In this document: one piece after another, positions 6,551 through 14,233 of the stretch
How positions within the stretch are numbered: the first letter of the stretch is position 1
Layout of the letters: each line of letters begins with the position of its first letter
NCBI GenBank assembly: GCA_002344075.1
Contig: DDTM01000044.1
Location: 1 to 16,451, forward strand
Direction of reading: 5' to 3'
From: Bacteroidetes bacterium UBA2364
GTDB taxonomy: Bacteria; Bacteroidota; Rhodothermia; Rhodothermales; UBA2364
Length of the DNA: 16,451 nucleotides
The notes under the pieces: generated by a model
What the model was told of the DNA's origin: nothing
What the model saw: the letters and a program-made list of their open reading frames with translations, nothing else
Databases searched by the model: none
Made by a program: the position numbers and the translations under genes

Positions 6551-6970
6551 ATGACAAAACATCCTTTTCCAGTGGAGCAGGAGCGTGTGTAAATTCCGAC
6601 AAAGGGGGGACACTACCTCCTACCTAGGGTGCATTTCAAAATCTCCCCAAGTGCTTATTACATACCTCTTTCTATTCCTATGGGTTCTCGTATGATGTCG
6701 CTCCTACGGAGCTTTTCTCAACGATAAGCAAAGATGTCACCGAATCTAAGGTGTGCCGTATGTCTGATCAGCATTTTTGACATGCATCTCTTACCTACGA
6801 ATTGGTTATCACATATTGGCACAAAGCCTAAGCATTGCAGGGATGGGCACAAATGCTTATACTCTTTTTTCAGGGGTCCAATTATGCCAAGGTCACAATG
6901 ATGCCCCGCACGTTTATCCAATCCTGCGTAATACCCGCTTGAGAGCACCTTTAAGCATTCAATACCGCCC
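6551..6970. repeat. Probable decayed or non-coding dispersed element in a gene-free stretch
   Basis: The 660 bp between the protease start and 6973 hold no convincing gene. Within it, 6700-6712 is a perfect hairpin GCTCC-TAC-GGAGC followed by TTTTCTC, part of the CGCTCCTACGGAGC motif that I recall, without being able to check, from repeats scattered in Bacteroidota genomes. A plus-strand frame from 6551 is broken by TAA at 6590-6592, then stays open to TAA at 6725-6727. A minus-strand 84-codon frame (6718-6972, GTG start) has no ribosome site and an unconvincing Cys-rich composition. The whole stretch 6551-6970 may be one repeat copy, but its edges are not visible: I see no terminal inverted repeats or target duplication. 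6357-6550 is plain AT-rich DNA that should contain the protease promoter. Confidence 0.35.
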
Positions 6971-6972
6971 AC

Positions 6973-8709
6973 ATGACCATAGTAACCGATCGGGACTTAA
7001 CTGCCGAAGAGCAACAAAAGTGCATATCTAAGACCATCATAGACCTACGGCAAACGGAGATGCAGTCCATCCATCAAGTAGCGATATTGCAATGGCTTGA
7101 TCGCTCGGATGAAGTGAAGGTGAATGGCCTTGCCGTAAAAGATTTTTGCGCCATAGGAGGGGAGTCGTATTGGTTACACGTTCGCGCCCGCATTTTCTAC
7201 CGACTTTTTCGTATGGCGCAACAATTAGACCGCCTCCCGATAGACCTTGACTTGGCAACGATTACGGAAGTTTATAGTCATTCCGCAGCAACTCCCTTTT
7301 GGCGTGTACTCCTACCCCATGCAAAATTGCACGCCGTTCCATTGCAAGATCAGAGAAAAGCAATGCCTGTGCGGTTCAACCTCCCGTATCTAAAGCACCT
7401 ACTCCAATTATCATATGCCCTGAAAAAGCTACCAAAAGAAGGTATATGGGTCTTCTCGAATATTTTTTATAACCAGTTAGGTGCCGACGGTGTTATGACC
7501 GACCGCGTCTTCCATCCGCTATTCACAGCATTGGGCCCAAACGCACGTCGTTTAGAACTTTTACCGATTCCACCAAAAGGCTTAGAGCAACTCCCCCATT
7601 TATTACGTCAACCCCTAACTCCTTATCCAAATACCACGCTGGATGCCATTTTGATTAATTTTCTTTTGCACCATCCCACAAAAATCCTTCATACCCTTTG
7701 GCAAATTGGGCAGTACAAAAAACGGTTGGACAATAAAGCCATTATACAAGGCCCTTTTACAGTTTTATCACCGTTTTGGGAAGCTCAGTTCCGAGACGCA
7801 CTCTCCCAATCTTTGCCCTCGATTCCGGTTTTTCACCTTTGCAAAAAATCCCTGCTTCGCTTCTTTGCACAAACAAACCCGATCGCAGTTATTGGCTCCA
7901 GCGAAAACAATTCGATTGGCCGCACAGTTATAGAGGCAGCAAAAACACGGGGAATCCAGACCATTGGTTATCAACATGGGAGTATAGACCGCCATAACGC
8001 GGACTATCGTCTGGCATCACATGAGATACCAGACGCCATACCAGATTTTTTTTGCTGCTGGGGCGACGAGGTGCGAGAATATTTGGTTTCAGAATGCCAC
8101 TATCCACCTGAAAAAACGGTGACGGTTGGACGCATAGCGACCGGATTGGAAGCAGGTGTTGTTCCGAATGAACAGATGATCCGATTCAAGGACCGCCAAC
8201 AAAGACCCATCTTGCTTTTTGCATCACAGGCACAAGGCATGTTTGATGAGGTCCGTACCCTATCTGGGCCACTTCTGGCACAGTTTTGTGCACGGAATCA
8301 TTTCTCATGTGTTGTCAAACCACATCCCCGCGAGACCGATGATGGTCTTTATCGTCAGGCATTTGCAGAAGCAGGAATTAAAGATCAATTGCTCGAAATA
8401 CAAGGTGGGCTGTTTCCGATGATAGCGGCAGCCGATGTTGGCGCTACTTGTTACTCTACCGTTGGATGGGAAATGATGTGGATGGGCCTGCCTCTTTTAT
8501 TACTCGATCCCCTCAAATTAGATTTGCTCAAACTCCGAGACGCACCCTTTGTTTACACCTTGAACGGTCATCAAGACCCGCCTTTTAACGTCTGGATGAA
8601 GCATATAGCGGAACATCGGGCAGCCGGAAAGCAGGCAGCGATCCGAAAATTAGGGCCTTTAGAGGGCAACGCTGTCGCACGTATATTGGCCCTCTTGAAC
8701 AAACCGTAA
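6973..8709 (+). CDS. GT-B-fold glycosyl/glycerophosphotransferase-like protein
   Basis: 578 residues without signal peptide or membrane segments, so cytoplasmic. The C-terminal half has the look of GT-B enzymes of the capsule, teichoic-acid and Kdo-transferase type. IGYQHGSIDRHN (331-342) carries the Q-H-G motif, a Rossmann-like stretch follows (DFFCCWGDEV, 358-367), then VVKPHPRE (447-454) and the nucleotide-sugar end motif ATCYSTVGWEMMWMGLPLLLLD (491-512, with the E500 position typical of this group). The N-terminal half (about 1-290) is not recognisable to me and probably forms the acceptor domain. Likely role: transfer of a sugar or polyol phosphate in surface-glycan synthesis; donor and acceptor are unknown. 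It is alone on its strand, with a repeat-like stretch upstream and a convergent gene 28 bp downstream, and no other glycan gene is in the window. No Shine-Dalgarno site precedes the ATG. Confidence 0.75.
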   Translation: MTIVTDRDLTAEEQQKCISKTIIDLRQTEMQSIHQVAILQWLDRSDEVKVNGLAVKDFCAIGGESYWLHVRARIFYRLFRMAQQLDRLPIDLDLATITEVYSHSAATPFWRVLLPHAKLHAVPLQDQRKAMPVRFNLPYLKHLLQLSYALKKLPKEGIWVFSNIFYNQLGADGVMTDRVFHPLFTALGPNARRLELLPIPPKGLEQLPHLLRQPLTPYPNTTLDAILINFLLHHPTKILHTLWQIGQYKKRLDNKAIIQGPFTVLSPFWEAQFRDALSQSLPSIPVFHLCKKSLLRFFAQTNPIAVIGSSENNSIGRTVIEAAKTRGIQTIGYQHGSIDRHNADYRLASHEIPDAIPDFFCCWGDEVREYLVSECHYPPEKTVTVGRIATGLEAGVVPNEQMIRFKDRQQRPILLFASQAQGMFDEVRTLSGPLLAQFCARNHFSCVVKPHPRETDDGLYRQAFAEAGIKDQLLEIQGGLFPMIAAADVGATCYSTVGWEMMWMGLPLLLLDPLKLDLLKLRDAPFVYTLNGHQDPPFNVWMKHIAEHRAAGKQAAIRKLGPLEGNAVARILALLNKP

Positions 8710-8737
8710 CAAAAATTGGTTTCGCGGAGGTAAATCC

Positions 8738-9199
8738 CTATTCCTCATAACCCAAGTCATGAATGGTACACCAGTTTTTCATGGCCCTACGAAACATCTG
8801 ACGTCGAAATCGTTGCCAATCATCGGCCAAGTTCAGCCCAGTGATAACCATTTCCCATCTCCGTTCCGCAAGCCCCGACTGGAGTATCCGGTTCAATTCG
8901 TCAATTTTGGCCTCGTTTACCACCACATTCCGGACAAATCGGTGCATGATTTCATATTCATCCACTTCCTGACGGGTAGGTAGCCGCATCCAATCGGCAT
9001 TATCCAAAATTTCAGCAGCCAAGCGGGCTTCCATCTGCTCCCATCCCTTCCCGCTGTCCGATCCACCTTTTTCTGCCGCCTGAAAAGCCTCCGGTGTTAT
9101 CGCAACCACTTGCCCGGTAGTGGGATTGAGATAGACCAGTAGTTGTCTTAAGCTAAGTTCAAGCCCACGTACCAGATCGTCTAATTTAAGAACTTGCAT
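8738..9199 (-). CDS. UPF0158 family protein
   Basis: 153 residues from the ATG at 9199; an in-frame TTG at 9235 is rejected because it would run into the preceding gene. The layout matches UPF0158: an N-terminal LDDLVRGLE helix, a short hairpin YLNPTTGQVVAI (tyrosine, then T-G-x-V), an acidic middle, the segment RLPTRQEVDEYEIMHRFV, and the C-terminal W-E-x-F/W-like stretch DWQRFRRQMFRRAMKNWCTIHD. The family is small, cytoplasmic and has no known function. It begins 22 bp after the stop codon of the asparaginase-like gene on the same strand, so the two are probably one transcript. There is no terminator between it and the convergent transferase gene. Confidence 0.75.
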   Translation of the reverse strand: MQVLKLDDLVRGLELSLRQLLVYLNPTTGQVVAITPEAFQAAEKGGSDSGKGWEQMEARLAAEILDNADWMRLPTRQEVDEYEIMHRFVRNVVVNEAKIDELNRILQSGLAERRWEMVITGLNLADDWQRFRRQMFRRAMKNWCTIHDLGYEE

Positions 9200-9221
9200 C
9201 ACAAAATGCCTTATTTGGGTG

Positions 9222-9704
9222 TTATACCGCTTCAAAACGATTGGCGGCCCGATTCTTTACGACATGATCCGGATGAAAGATGCAGCCGTTCATACTTACA
9301 TAGACCCCTTCTTCGAGCGCCTGAACCACCCCCATTGCAAATCCTATATTAAATACAGCATCCGTATTCCGAAACCTTGCCGGAGAAAGCGAACCAACCA
9401 ATACAATTATCCGGCTTTTTGCCAAGGGGGCCAAAACTTGTGCAGTTTTGACCATCGTATCGGTCCCATGAGTTATGATAATACGCTTGCTCGGACATGC
9501 CTCTATGGCCTCAAAGATCGCCTGCCGATCGGTATCGGTAATTTCTAAGCTATCTTTCCGCATCAGTTGGCGGATTTCGTATGTCGGCGTCACATTTGCT
9601 TCCCGAAGAACTTCGCCTATCATTGGGTCGCCAATTTCAAATTCACTTTTGGCATCAAAATACACCTTGTCTATGGTGCCACCAGTGGTAAAAATGGTAA
9701 TCAT
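9222..9704 (-). CDS. Single-domain asparaginase-like protein
   Basis: 160 residues, about half the length of classical L-asparaginases. It contains a complete N-terminal asparaginase domain: FTTGGTID (5-12) with nucleophile-equivalent T10, then Y15, the second motif THGTDTM (78-84) with T81 and D82, the DAVFNIGFA helix, and MNGCIFHPDHVVKNR (138-152) with K150 in the place of the catalytic lysine. The C-terminal domain, which in classical enzymes helps to close the active site in the dimer, is absent, and the protein ends cleanly at RFEAV with a stop. Such short forms are known among database 'asparaginase domain' proteins, so this is probably a real subfamily rather than a truncation. It has no signal peptide. 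Amidohydrolase activity is plausible but unproven. It is divergent from the CoA-binding gene, with 135 bp between them. Confidence 0.85.
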   Translation of the reverse strand: MITIFTTGGTIDKVYFDAKSEFEIGDPMIGEVLREANVTPTYEIRQLMRKDSLEITDTDRQAIFEAIEACPSKRIIITHGTDTMVKTAQVLAPLAKSRIIVLVGSLSPARFRNTDAVFNIGFAMGVVQALEEGVYVSMNGCIFHPDHVVKNRAANRFEAV

Positions 9705-9839
9705 TCCTATTGGGGGTTTAGGATAATTTGGTAGCGGAAGTTAAAACGGATATAAGATGGGAGCAATTAAAACCCACATGCGTAACAAAGATTCTTTTTC
9801 TGTTAAACAAACAGGACCCTTTGCAAACGTGATAAACCC

Positions 9840-10256
9840 ATGACCGACTTCCGTGACCTCTTCCAACATACCCAAACCATCGCTGTGGTGGGCTGTTCCG
9901 ATAAGCCCTATCGAACAAGTCATCGAATTGCGACCTATTTACAATCTGTTGGCTTCAGGATCCTCCCGATTAACCCCCATATCAAAAACGATATTCTTGG
10001 AGAAACCTGTTACCCAAACCTGCTCTCTGTTCCAACTGAAATCAAAATAGATCTGGTGAATATTTTCAGACAACCACGTTACACGGCTTCTGTTGTGCAG
10101 GAAGTTCTCTTACGGATGGATCTAACCCAAGAAAGACCTGTGATCTGGACTCAAATGGGCGTTTCTTCTGAGGAAGCCCGGCGTATAGCCAGAACCAATG
10201 GATTAACCTATATCACGAACCGTTGCACGATGGTGGAACATGCCTACCTTGTCTAA
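9840..10256 (+). CDS. CoA-binding (YccU-like) protein
   Basis: 138 residues, the full length of the CoA_binding_2 family. A Rossmann-like fold runs through it: TIAVVGCSDKPYRTSHRIATYL (13-34) with the nucleotide loop G-C-S, then ILPINPH (41-47), ILGETCYPNLLSVP (52-65), the strand DLVNIFRQPRY (71-81), VIWTQMGV (101-108) and the C-terminal NRCTMVEH (127-134) typical of the family. These proteins bind coenzyme A and resemble the CoA-binding domain of succinyl-CoA synthetase alpha; their cellular role is unsettled. It is cytoplasmic. No Shine-Dalgarno site precedes the ATG. It stands alone on its strand and ends 5 bp before the T run of the converging asnS terminator. Confidence 0.9.
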   Translation: MTDFRDLFQHTQTIAVVGCSDKPYRTSHRIATYLQSVGFRILPINPHIKNDILGETCYPNLLSVPTEIKIDLVNIFRQPRYTASVVQEVLLRMDLTQERPVIWTQMGVSSEEARRIARTNGLTYITNRCTMVEHAYLV

Positions 10257-10261
10257 ACCAT

Positions 10262-10302
10262 AAAAAAACGTGTCCAATTCAATCGCTTGTATTGGACACG
10301 TT
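10262..10302 (-). terminator. Strong rho-independent terminator of asnS
   Basis: A perfect 12-bp stem, AACGTGTCCAAT (10267-10278) with ATTGGACACGTT (10291-10302), and a 12-nt loop. On the minus strand it is followed by a T run (plus-strand A run from 10262). It lies 135 bp beyond the asnS stop codon. On the plus strand no T run follows, so it would at most weakly stop the CoA-binding gene. The 135 bp between it and asnS (10303-10437) hold no gene. Confidence 0.85.
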
Positions 10303-10437
10303 ACAACCTCCTCCTTCTGAAGCAGCCGCAAACGCGGACAACTTCGGGGCTGCAAAAAAATACAACATTCCAAAACGCATTTGGCCTAATTTTTATATAA
10401 TTGGTCAAAAAAACGTGTTGAATGGTCAAAAAACGGG

Positions 10438-11943
10438 TTACGGGCTTAAGCGACTCATCAATCGGGCAAAGGGAATCGCTTCTCGGACATGTTTGAGACC
10501 ACCCACCCAACAAATGGTACGCTCCAATCCCAAGCCGAACCCACTATGTGGAACAGATCCAAATCGGCGAAGGTCTAAATACCACGAAAACGCTGACTCC
10601 GGCAAGCCATGTGCCCGAATCTGATCCAGTAAAAACTGCAAATCGGTTGCGCGTTCTCCTCCACCAATGATCTCACCGTACCCTTCCGGAGCCAATACAT
10701 CTACCCCCAGTGCCAAACGATCGTCTTCCGGATCGCGCTTCATATAGAAAGCTTTGACAGCAGCCGGATAACGGTGTACCATAATGGGCGTATCGAAGTG
10801 TTTTGTCAGAACAGTCTCATCGCTCCCCCCCAAATCATTTCCCCATTCAAAAGCGATGGCAGATGCTTTCCATTTGGGTAAATTACGCTGACGCTCAGCA
10901 CAATCTTCTAATAATTGATTGATTTCGATTTCTCGTGCATCAAATTTCTTCTTTTCCCACTTCTTAGCTGATCCATAGTTCTTTTTTATTTCGGCCAATT
11001 CCGAACGTAGGTTCTTTTCTTCGTCAAAGGCCGCCTCTAATTCACCATCCAACATTTCCATGCTCTTGTTACTCTTAAGCAGATCCACCGCATCCGAATA
11101 ATGAATACGCGGGAACGGGGCATCCGCCTTTTCCAGAAGCGCCACATCTCGACCCAGAATATCCAGTTCGGTCCCGCAGTTAGTGCGTGCATCCCGCAAA
11201 ATCCGGCGTAACAACCCTTCTGCCATATCCATATTCATGGCAAGATCGTAAAAGGCCATTTCGGGTTCTATCATCCAGAATTCAGTTAGATGACGACGGG
11301 TCTTGGACTTTTCCGCCCGAAACGTAGGGCCAAAAGTATAGATTTTACCCAACGCCATAGCCATTGCTTCGCCATATAACTGCCCCGATTGGGTGAGATA
11401 GGCTTTTTCATCAAAATAATCAACTTCAAACAACGTAGAGGTGCCTTCAACCGCATTTCCAGTAAAAATAGGTGCATCCATCTGTATAAATCCTTGCTCT
11501 TGGAAATAGTGATGGATAGACATGATAATATTATTTCTAAGCCGCATAGTGGCCCAAGGGCGTTGACTACGCAACCACAAATGCCGCTGATCCATCAGAA
11601 ACTCAATCCCGTGATCTTTGGGAGTGATGGGGTAGCCTTCTGCTCGTTGCATAAGAACCGCCTCGTGTACTACGAGTTCATACCCTCCAATCTGACGATC
11701 ATCTTTCCGCACCAGCCCTTTTAATACCAATGAACTCTCCTGCGTTGCGTCTTCGGCAGCAGCCCAAGACACCGTTCCGACTTCTTGCTCTGTAATCACA
11801 CATTGCGCGAGGCCCGTTCCATCGCGTAAAATTAAAAAGTGAAGTCCTTTGGATGAACGTTTGTTATAAAGCCATCCTTTCAAGGTTACAATTTGTCCAT
11901 CGTGGCTTGCCAAATCCCGGATATACACAAAATCGTGCTGCAT
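10438..11943 (-). CDS. asnS: Asparaginyl-tRNA synthetase with a charged insertion
   Basis: 501 residues. The N-terminal OB-fold anticodon domain (about 5-105) includes VTLKGWLYNKRSSKGLHFLILRDG. The class II catalytic domain has motif 1 around RNNIIMSIHHYFQEQGFIQMDAPI, motif 2 FRAEKSKTRRHLTEFW (208-223) and motif 3 GFGLGLERT (468-476). Motif 2 is of the AsnRS type found in Bacillus and relatives, not AspRS, which makes direct tRNA(Asn) charging likely. Between the conserved PFPRIHYSDAVDLL (276-289) and the AFEWGNDLGGSDE block (364-376) lies a Lys/Glu-rich, coiled-coil-like insertion of roughly 70 residues (about 291-360), which accounts for a length above the usual 430-470. It is cytoplasmic. 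ATG at 11943 with AGGTAA a few bases upstream. It follows tsaC by 83 bp and may share its transcript. Confidence 0.97.
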   Translation of the reverse strand: MQHDFVYIRDLASHDGQIVTLKGWLYNKRSSKGLHFLILRDGTGLAQCVITEQEVGTVSWAAAEDATQESSLVLKGLVRKDDRQIGGYELVVHEAVLMQRAEGYPITPKDHGIEFLMDQRHLWLRSQRPWATMRLRNNIIMSIHHYFQEQGFIQMDAPIFTGNAVEGTSTLFEVDYFDEKAYLTQSGQLYGEAMAMALGKIYTFGPTFRAEKSKTRRHLTEFWMIEPEMAFYDLAMNMDMAEGLLRRILRDARTNCGTELDILGRDVALLEKADAPFPRIHYSDAVDLLKSNKSMEMLDGELEAAFDEEKNLRSELAEIKKNYGSAKKWEKKKFDAREIEINQLLEDCAERQRNLPKWKASAIAFEWGNDLGGSDETVLTKHFDTPIMVHRYPAAVKAFYMKRDPEDDRLALGVDVLAPEGYGEIIGGGERATDLQFLLDQIRAHGLPESAFSWYLDLRRFGSVPHSGFGLGLERTICWVGGLKHVREAIPFARLMSRLSP

Positions 11944-12026
11944 AAATTACCTATTTGGAAAAACATTTGCTAAAATTCAGTGGCGCAAGATACGCTAATT
12001 CGCTATAAGAATCCAGCGACACTCCC

Positions 12027-12623
12027 CTACTCCAAATCCAGAATGCGGGTTATTTCGGCGAGGCCAACTGAACCTTCCCGTACCACCTTCAATTGACCGT
12101 CCCCTACAGCCACAACCGATGAGGGTAGGGCTTCGGGCAAAACACCCACATCCACGACACAATCTACTTTCAAAAGAAATGACAAACGCAACTTTTTCAG
12201 GTCGTTTACTGGCGGGCTTCCGGCAGGATTGGCCGATGTAGAAAGTAATAAACGATCCGTTTTTTTAATCAATGCCTTGCAAAAAGGATGTGTGGTTTTA
12301 CGGATACCTATCAACTCTGAAAGTCCTCGAAGCCGGACAGGAACCAGATCGGTGGGTTGAAACAAAAGTGTAATGGGTAATTGAGAACGCATCAATTTAC
12401 GGTGAATGCTTGTATATTCTGCAATCCACCCACCTACGCGATCCCAATCATCGGTGAGTACCAACATGGGCTTATTGGCATCACGCCCTTTTATGGCCTG
12501 CACTTTTCGGATCAAACGGTCATTTTGGGCATCTCCGCCAATACCATAAACTGTTTCAGTGGGATAAATTACCACATTTCCCGACAAGACTGCTTTTACG
12601 GCTTGCTCAAGATAGGCCCCCAT
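12027..12623 (-). CDS. tsaC: L-threonylcarbamoyladenylate synthase (TsaC/Sua5 YrdC domain)
   Basis: 198 residues: a single YrdC domain without the Sua5 C-terminal extension, so a TsaC-type enzyme. Conserved blocks are YPTETVYGIGGDA (20-32), KGRDANKPM (45-53), the strand PITLLFQP (83-90), IGIRKTTHP (105-113), STSANPAG (128-135) and PSSVV (167-171). It makes threonylcarbamoyl-AMP from threonine, bicarbonate and ATP for t6A at position 37 of ANN-decoding tRNAs, in the cytoplasm. It starts only 13 bp after the GWxTD gene, so the two are very likely cotranscribed. A paralogous YciO role cannot be excluded from sequence alone. Confidence 0.93.
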   Translation of the reverse strand: MGAYLEQAVKAVLSGNVVIYPTETVYGIGGDAQNDRLIRKVQAIKGRDANKPMLVLTDDWDRVGGWIAEYTSIHRKLMRSQLPITLLFQPTDLVPVRLRGLSELIGIRKTTHPFCKALIKKTDRLLLSTSANPAGSPPVNDLKKLRLSFLLKVDCVVDVGVLPEALPSSVVAVGDGQLKVVREGSVGLAEITRILDLE

Positions 12624-12636
12624 TATTCCGATGTTT

Positions 12637-14100
12637 TCAGTTTTTCTTTATAATTTCGGCTTGCCAGTTAGGGCTTTTGCGGCTCCCACTAACGGTGGCA
12701 TGAATCAATTCAAATTCCCCGAATCCGCTCATATCCGCGAAGATAAATTCGGCCCGCCCCTCGCCGGGGATATTGTTGTATTCCCAAATTTCGTATGGCA
12801 CGGTTTCGCGGCGCGACAAATTGGGTTGTGTAGAGGAAGGAAGACCATATTTTAGCAAGGTTCTTCCACGATCAGTTTTCCAGCCAACAGTAAACTTATT
12901 AGAATACCGGTCTTTGGCAATCCGTAAGTTTTCATAGAACTCTATCCGGTATTCATTTATAGACGTCTGAGGGTTAGTATCTCGTGCCAACCAATAATCG
13001 TAGAGCCACCGCCGTTTGGCCTCCATTGTCGCCAATTTGGCCATTTGTCGTTCGTCTGTAATCGTAGAAATAATTTTTATGTGCTCCATTTCGTCCGCCA
13101 CTTCTGCCTCGGTCATATTGACAAATAAAGAGGCCAGAAAGTCTTCGTCAGGATCTATTCTTGCTTCCTGAATTTGGATATTTGGATTATAAATGAAGAA
13201 CTTACGTCGCTGTTCTAAGACCGCTTCATTGTTTTCATTTAAGACAGCCACCCTAAGAAAATATGCACCAGAAACCAATTTACTGACATCAAAACTCCCG
13301 GTCAGAATATCATTCTCCCGCAGGGCGCGTTTCTCTCGTATTTCCAGACCGGGTATGGCTTGAGGAGCAGTTGCTGCTGAAACATACGCCAACAAAGTAT
13401 ATTCGGCTTGCTCAGGATTGATCTTGATCTGTGGAATTTGGTAGGCTTCCACATAAAAGAGTAATTTGTCCATCCCATTTCCATATAACTGATTCGGATT
13501 GGGGCGGACAGAAAGACCACTTCTATAAAAAACATCGTTTCGGTTTAAAGAAGGCTCCATCGCCGATACAAACATGATATCAGACATGTTGGCTTTAGGT
13601 GTCTGGCCCATAAAACTTCTGACCGTCACTTGGCGGGTAAGGGATTCCCCCACGATTCCCAAGGCGGCATCCGGCAAAATCTTTAAGACCAATTCATATT
13701 CTCCCGGAGGAACAAGGTCTCTGATCAAATGCTGAAAGACCTGACTACCACCCACAAATGTTGTGTCCGCAATGGGAAAAGCCAGCCTCATGGCATCGCC
13801 ACGAACCGTCTCGGCCACCGTATTACCATCGGACTGCACCGTATTTCGGGTAAGTTTCCATTGTACTGGGACCAATGCAACTAAACCTCCCTCGGCTGCT
13901 GGGCGAAAGGGTAACGACTTTACCTCAAAAGACAAATAGATTTCAAAAAGACTATTGTCACCCTCATAAGCAAAGGCAGCATGATCCAGACTCACCTTTA
14001 CGCGACGGGGTTCGGGGGCCTCCTGCGCAAAGACGGGGTATAAAGCGTTAGCGCCCAAGATCAATATATACCAGAATAAACGAGAACCAAGCTGTTGCAT
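12637..14100 (-). CDS. Secreted GWxTD-domain protein
   Basis: 487 residues. A signal peptide (LFWYILILGANALYPVFAQ, cleavage probably after A25 or Q26) points to the periplasm or surface. The first 300 residues are beta-rich with immunoglobulin-like features: SLFEIYLSFEV (50-60), a VPPGEYELVLKILPD segment (130-144), and a second SGAYFLRVAVLNENNE (278-292). The C-terminal GWxTD domain (about 315-480) starts with helices (MAKLATMEAKRRWLYDYWLARD), then carries the defining GWKTDRGRTLLKYGLP (406-421) and the 'YEIWEYNNIPGEGRAEFIFAD' beta region (436-456). GWxTD proteins occur in Bacteroidota, Rhodothermota, Acidobacteriota and relatives, and their function is unknown. The gene is first of a pair with tsaC 13 bp downstream. 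No Shine-Dalgarno site precedes the ATG at 14100. Confidence 0.92.
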   Translation of the reverse strand: MQQLGSRLFWYILILGANALYPVFAQEAPEPRRVKVSLDHAAFAYEGDNSLFEIYLSFEVKSLPFRPAAEGGLVALVPVQWKLTRNTVQSDGNTVAETVRGDAMRLAFPIADTTFVGGSQVFQHLIRDLVPPGEYELVLKILPDAALGIVGESLTRQVTVRSFMGQTPKANMSDIMFVSAMEPSLNRNDVFYRSGLSVRPNPNQLYGNGMDKLLFYVEAYQIPQIKINPEQAEYTLLAYVSAATAPQAIPGLEIREKRALRENDILTGSFDVSKLVSGAYFLRVAVLNENNEAVLEQRRKFFIYNPNIQIQEARIDPDEDFLASLFVNMTEAEVADEMEHIKIISTITDERQMAKLATMEAKRRWLYDYWLARDTNPQTSINEYRIEFYENLRIAKDRYSNKFTVGWKTDRGRTLLKYGLPSSTQPNLSRRETVPYEIWEYNNIPGEGRAEFIFADMSGFGEFELIHATVSGSRKSPNWQAEIIKKN

Positions 14101-14171
14101 ACGGATGTTTTTTGGATTGCATAGGGAATAGCAGTTTCGCTAAACTAAGTTATTTGAAACGATTCATGTGG

Positions 14172-14191
14172 AAAAAAAGTTCAGGAAGAAC
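14172..14191 (-). terminator. Weak candidate terminator after the UbiA-like gene
   Basis: On the minus strand GTTC-TTCCT-GAAC (14191-14179) is followed by seven T residues (14178-14172). The stem is only 4 bp, so this is marginal. Position, 43 bp after the stop codon and between two same-strand transcription units, is appropriate. Confidence 0.3.
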
Positions 14192-14233
14192 GCCCGGAGC
14201 CATGAATGGTATGTAAAATCGTGTGAACCGTTT

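Noticed and set aside
6777..6805. Sigma-70-like promoter (TTGACA at 6777-6782) for the transferase gene
   Set aside because: No acceptable -10 hexamer at 16-18 bp, and Bacteroidota promoters do not follow this consensus.
6718..6972. Minus-strand 84-codon frame as a gene or transposase remnant
   Set aside because: GTG start without a ribosome site, no recognisable motif, and it lies inside the repeat-like stretch; I kept it only as part of that element.
9219..9548. Plus-strand 109-codon frame
   Set aside because: Antisense to the well-supported asparaginase-like gene, with no motif of its own.
9705..9839. Divergent promoter region between the asparaginase-like and CoA-binding genes
   Set aside because: Promoters must be here by layout, but I could not identify convincing elements on either strand.
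10223..10624. Plus-strand 133-codon frame
   Set aside because: It overlaps the CoA-binding gene end, the asnS terminator and the asnS 3' end in another frame; its composition is that of a shadow frame.
11389..11724. Plus-strand 111-codon frame
   Set aside because: Antisense to conserved AsnRS domains.
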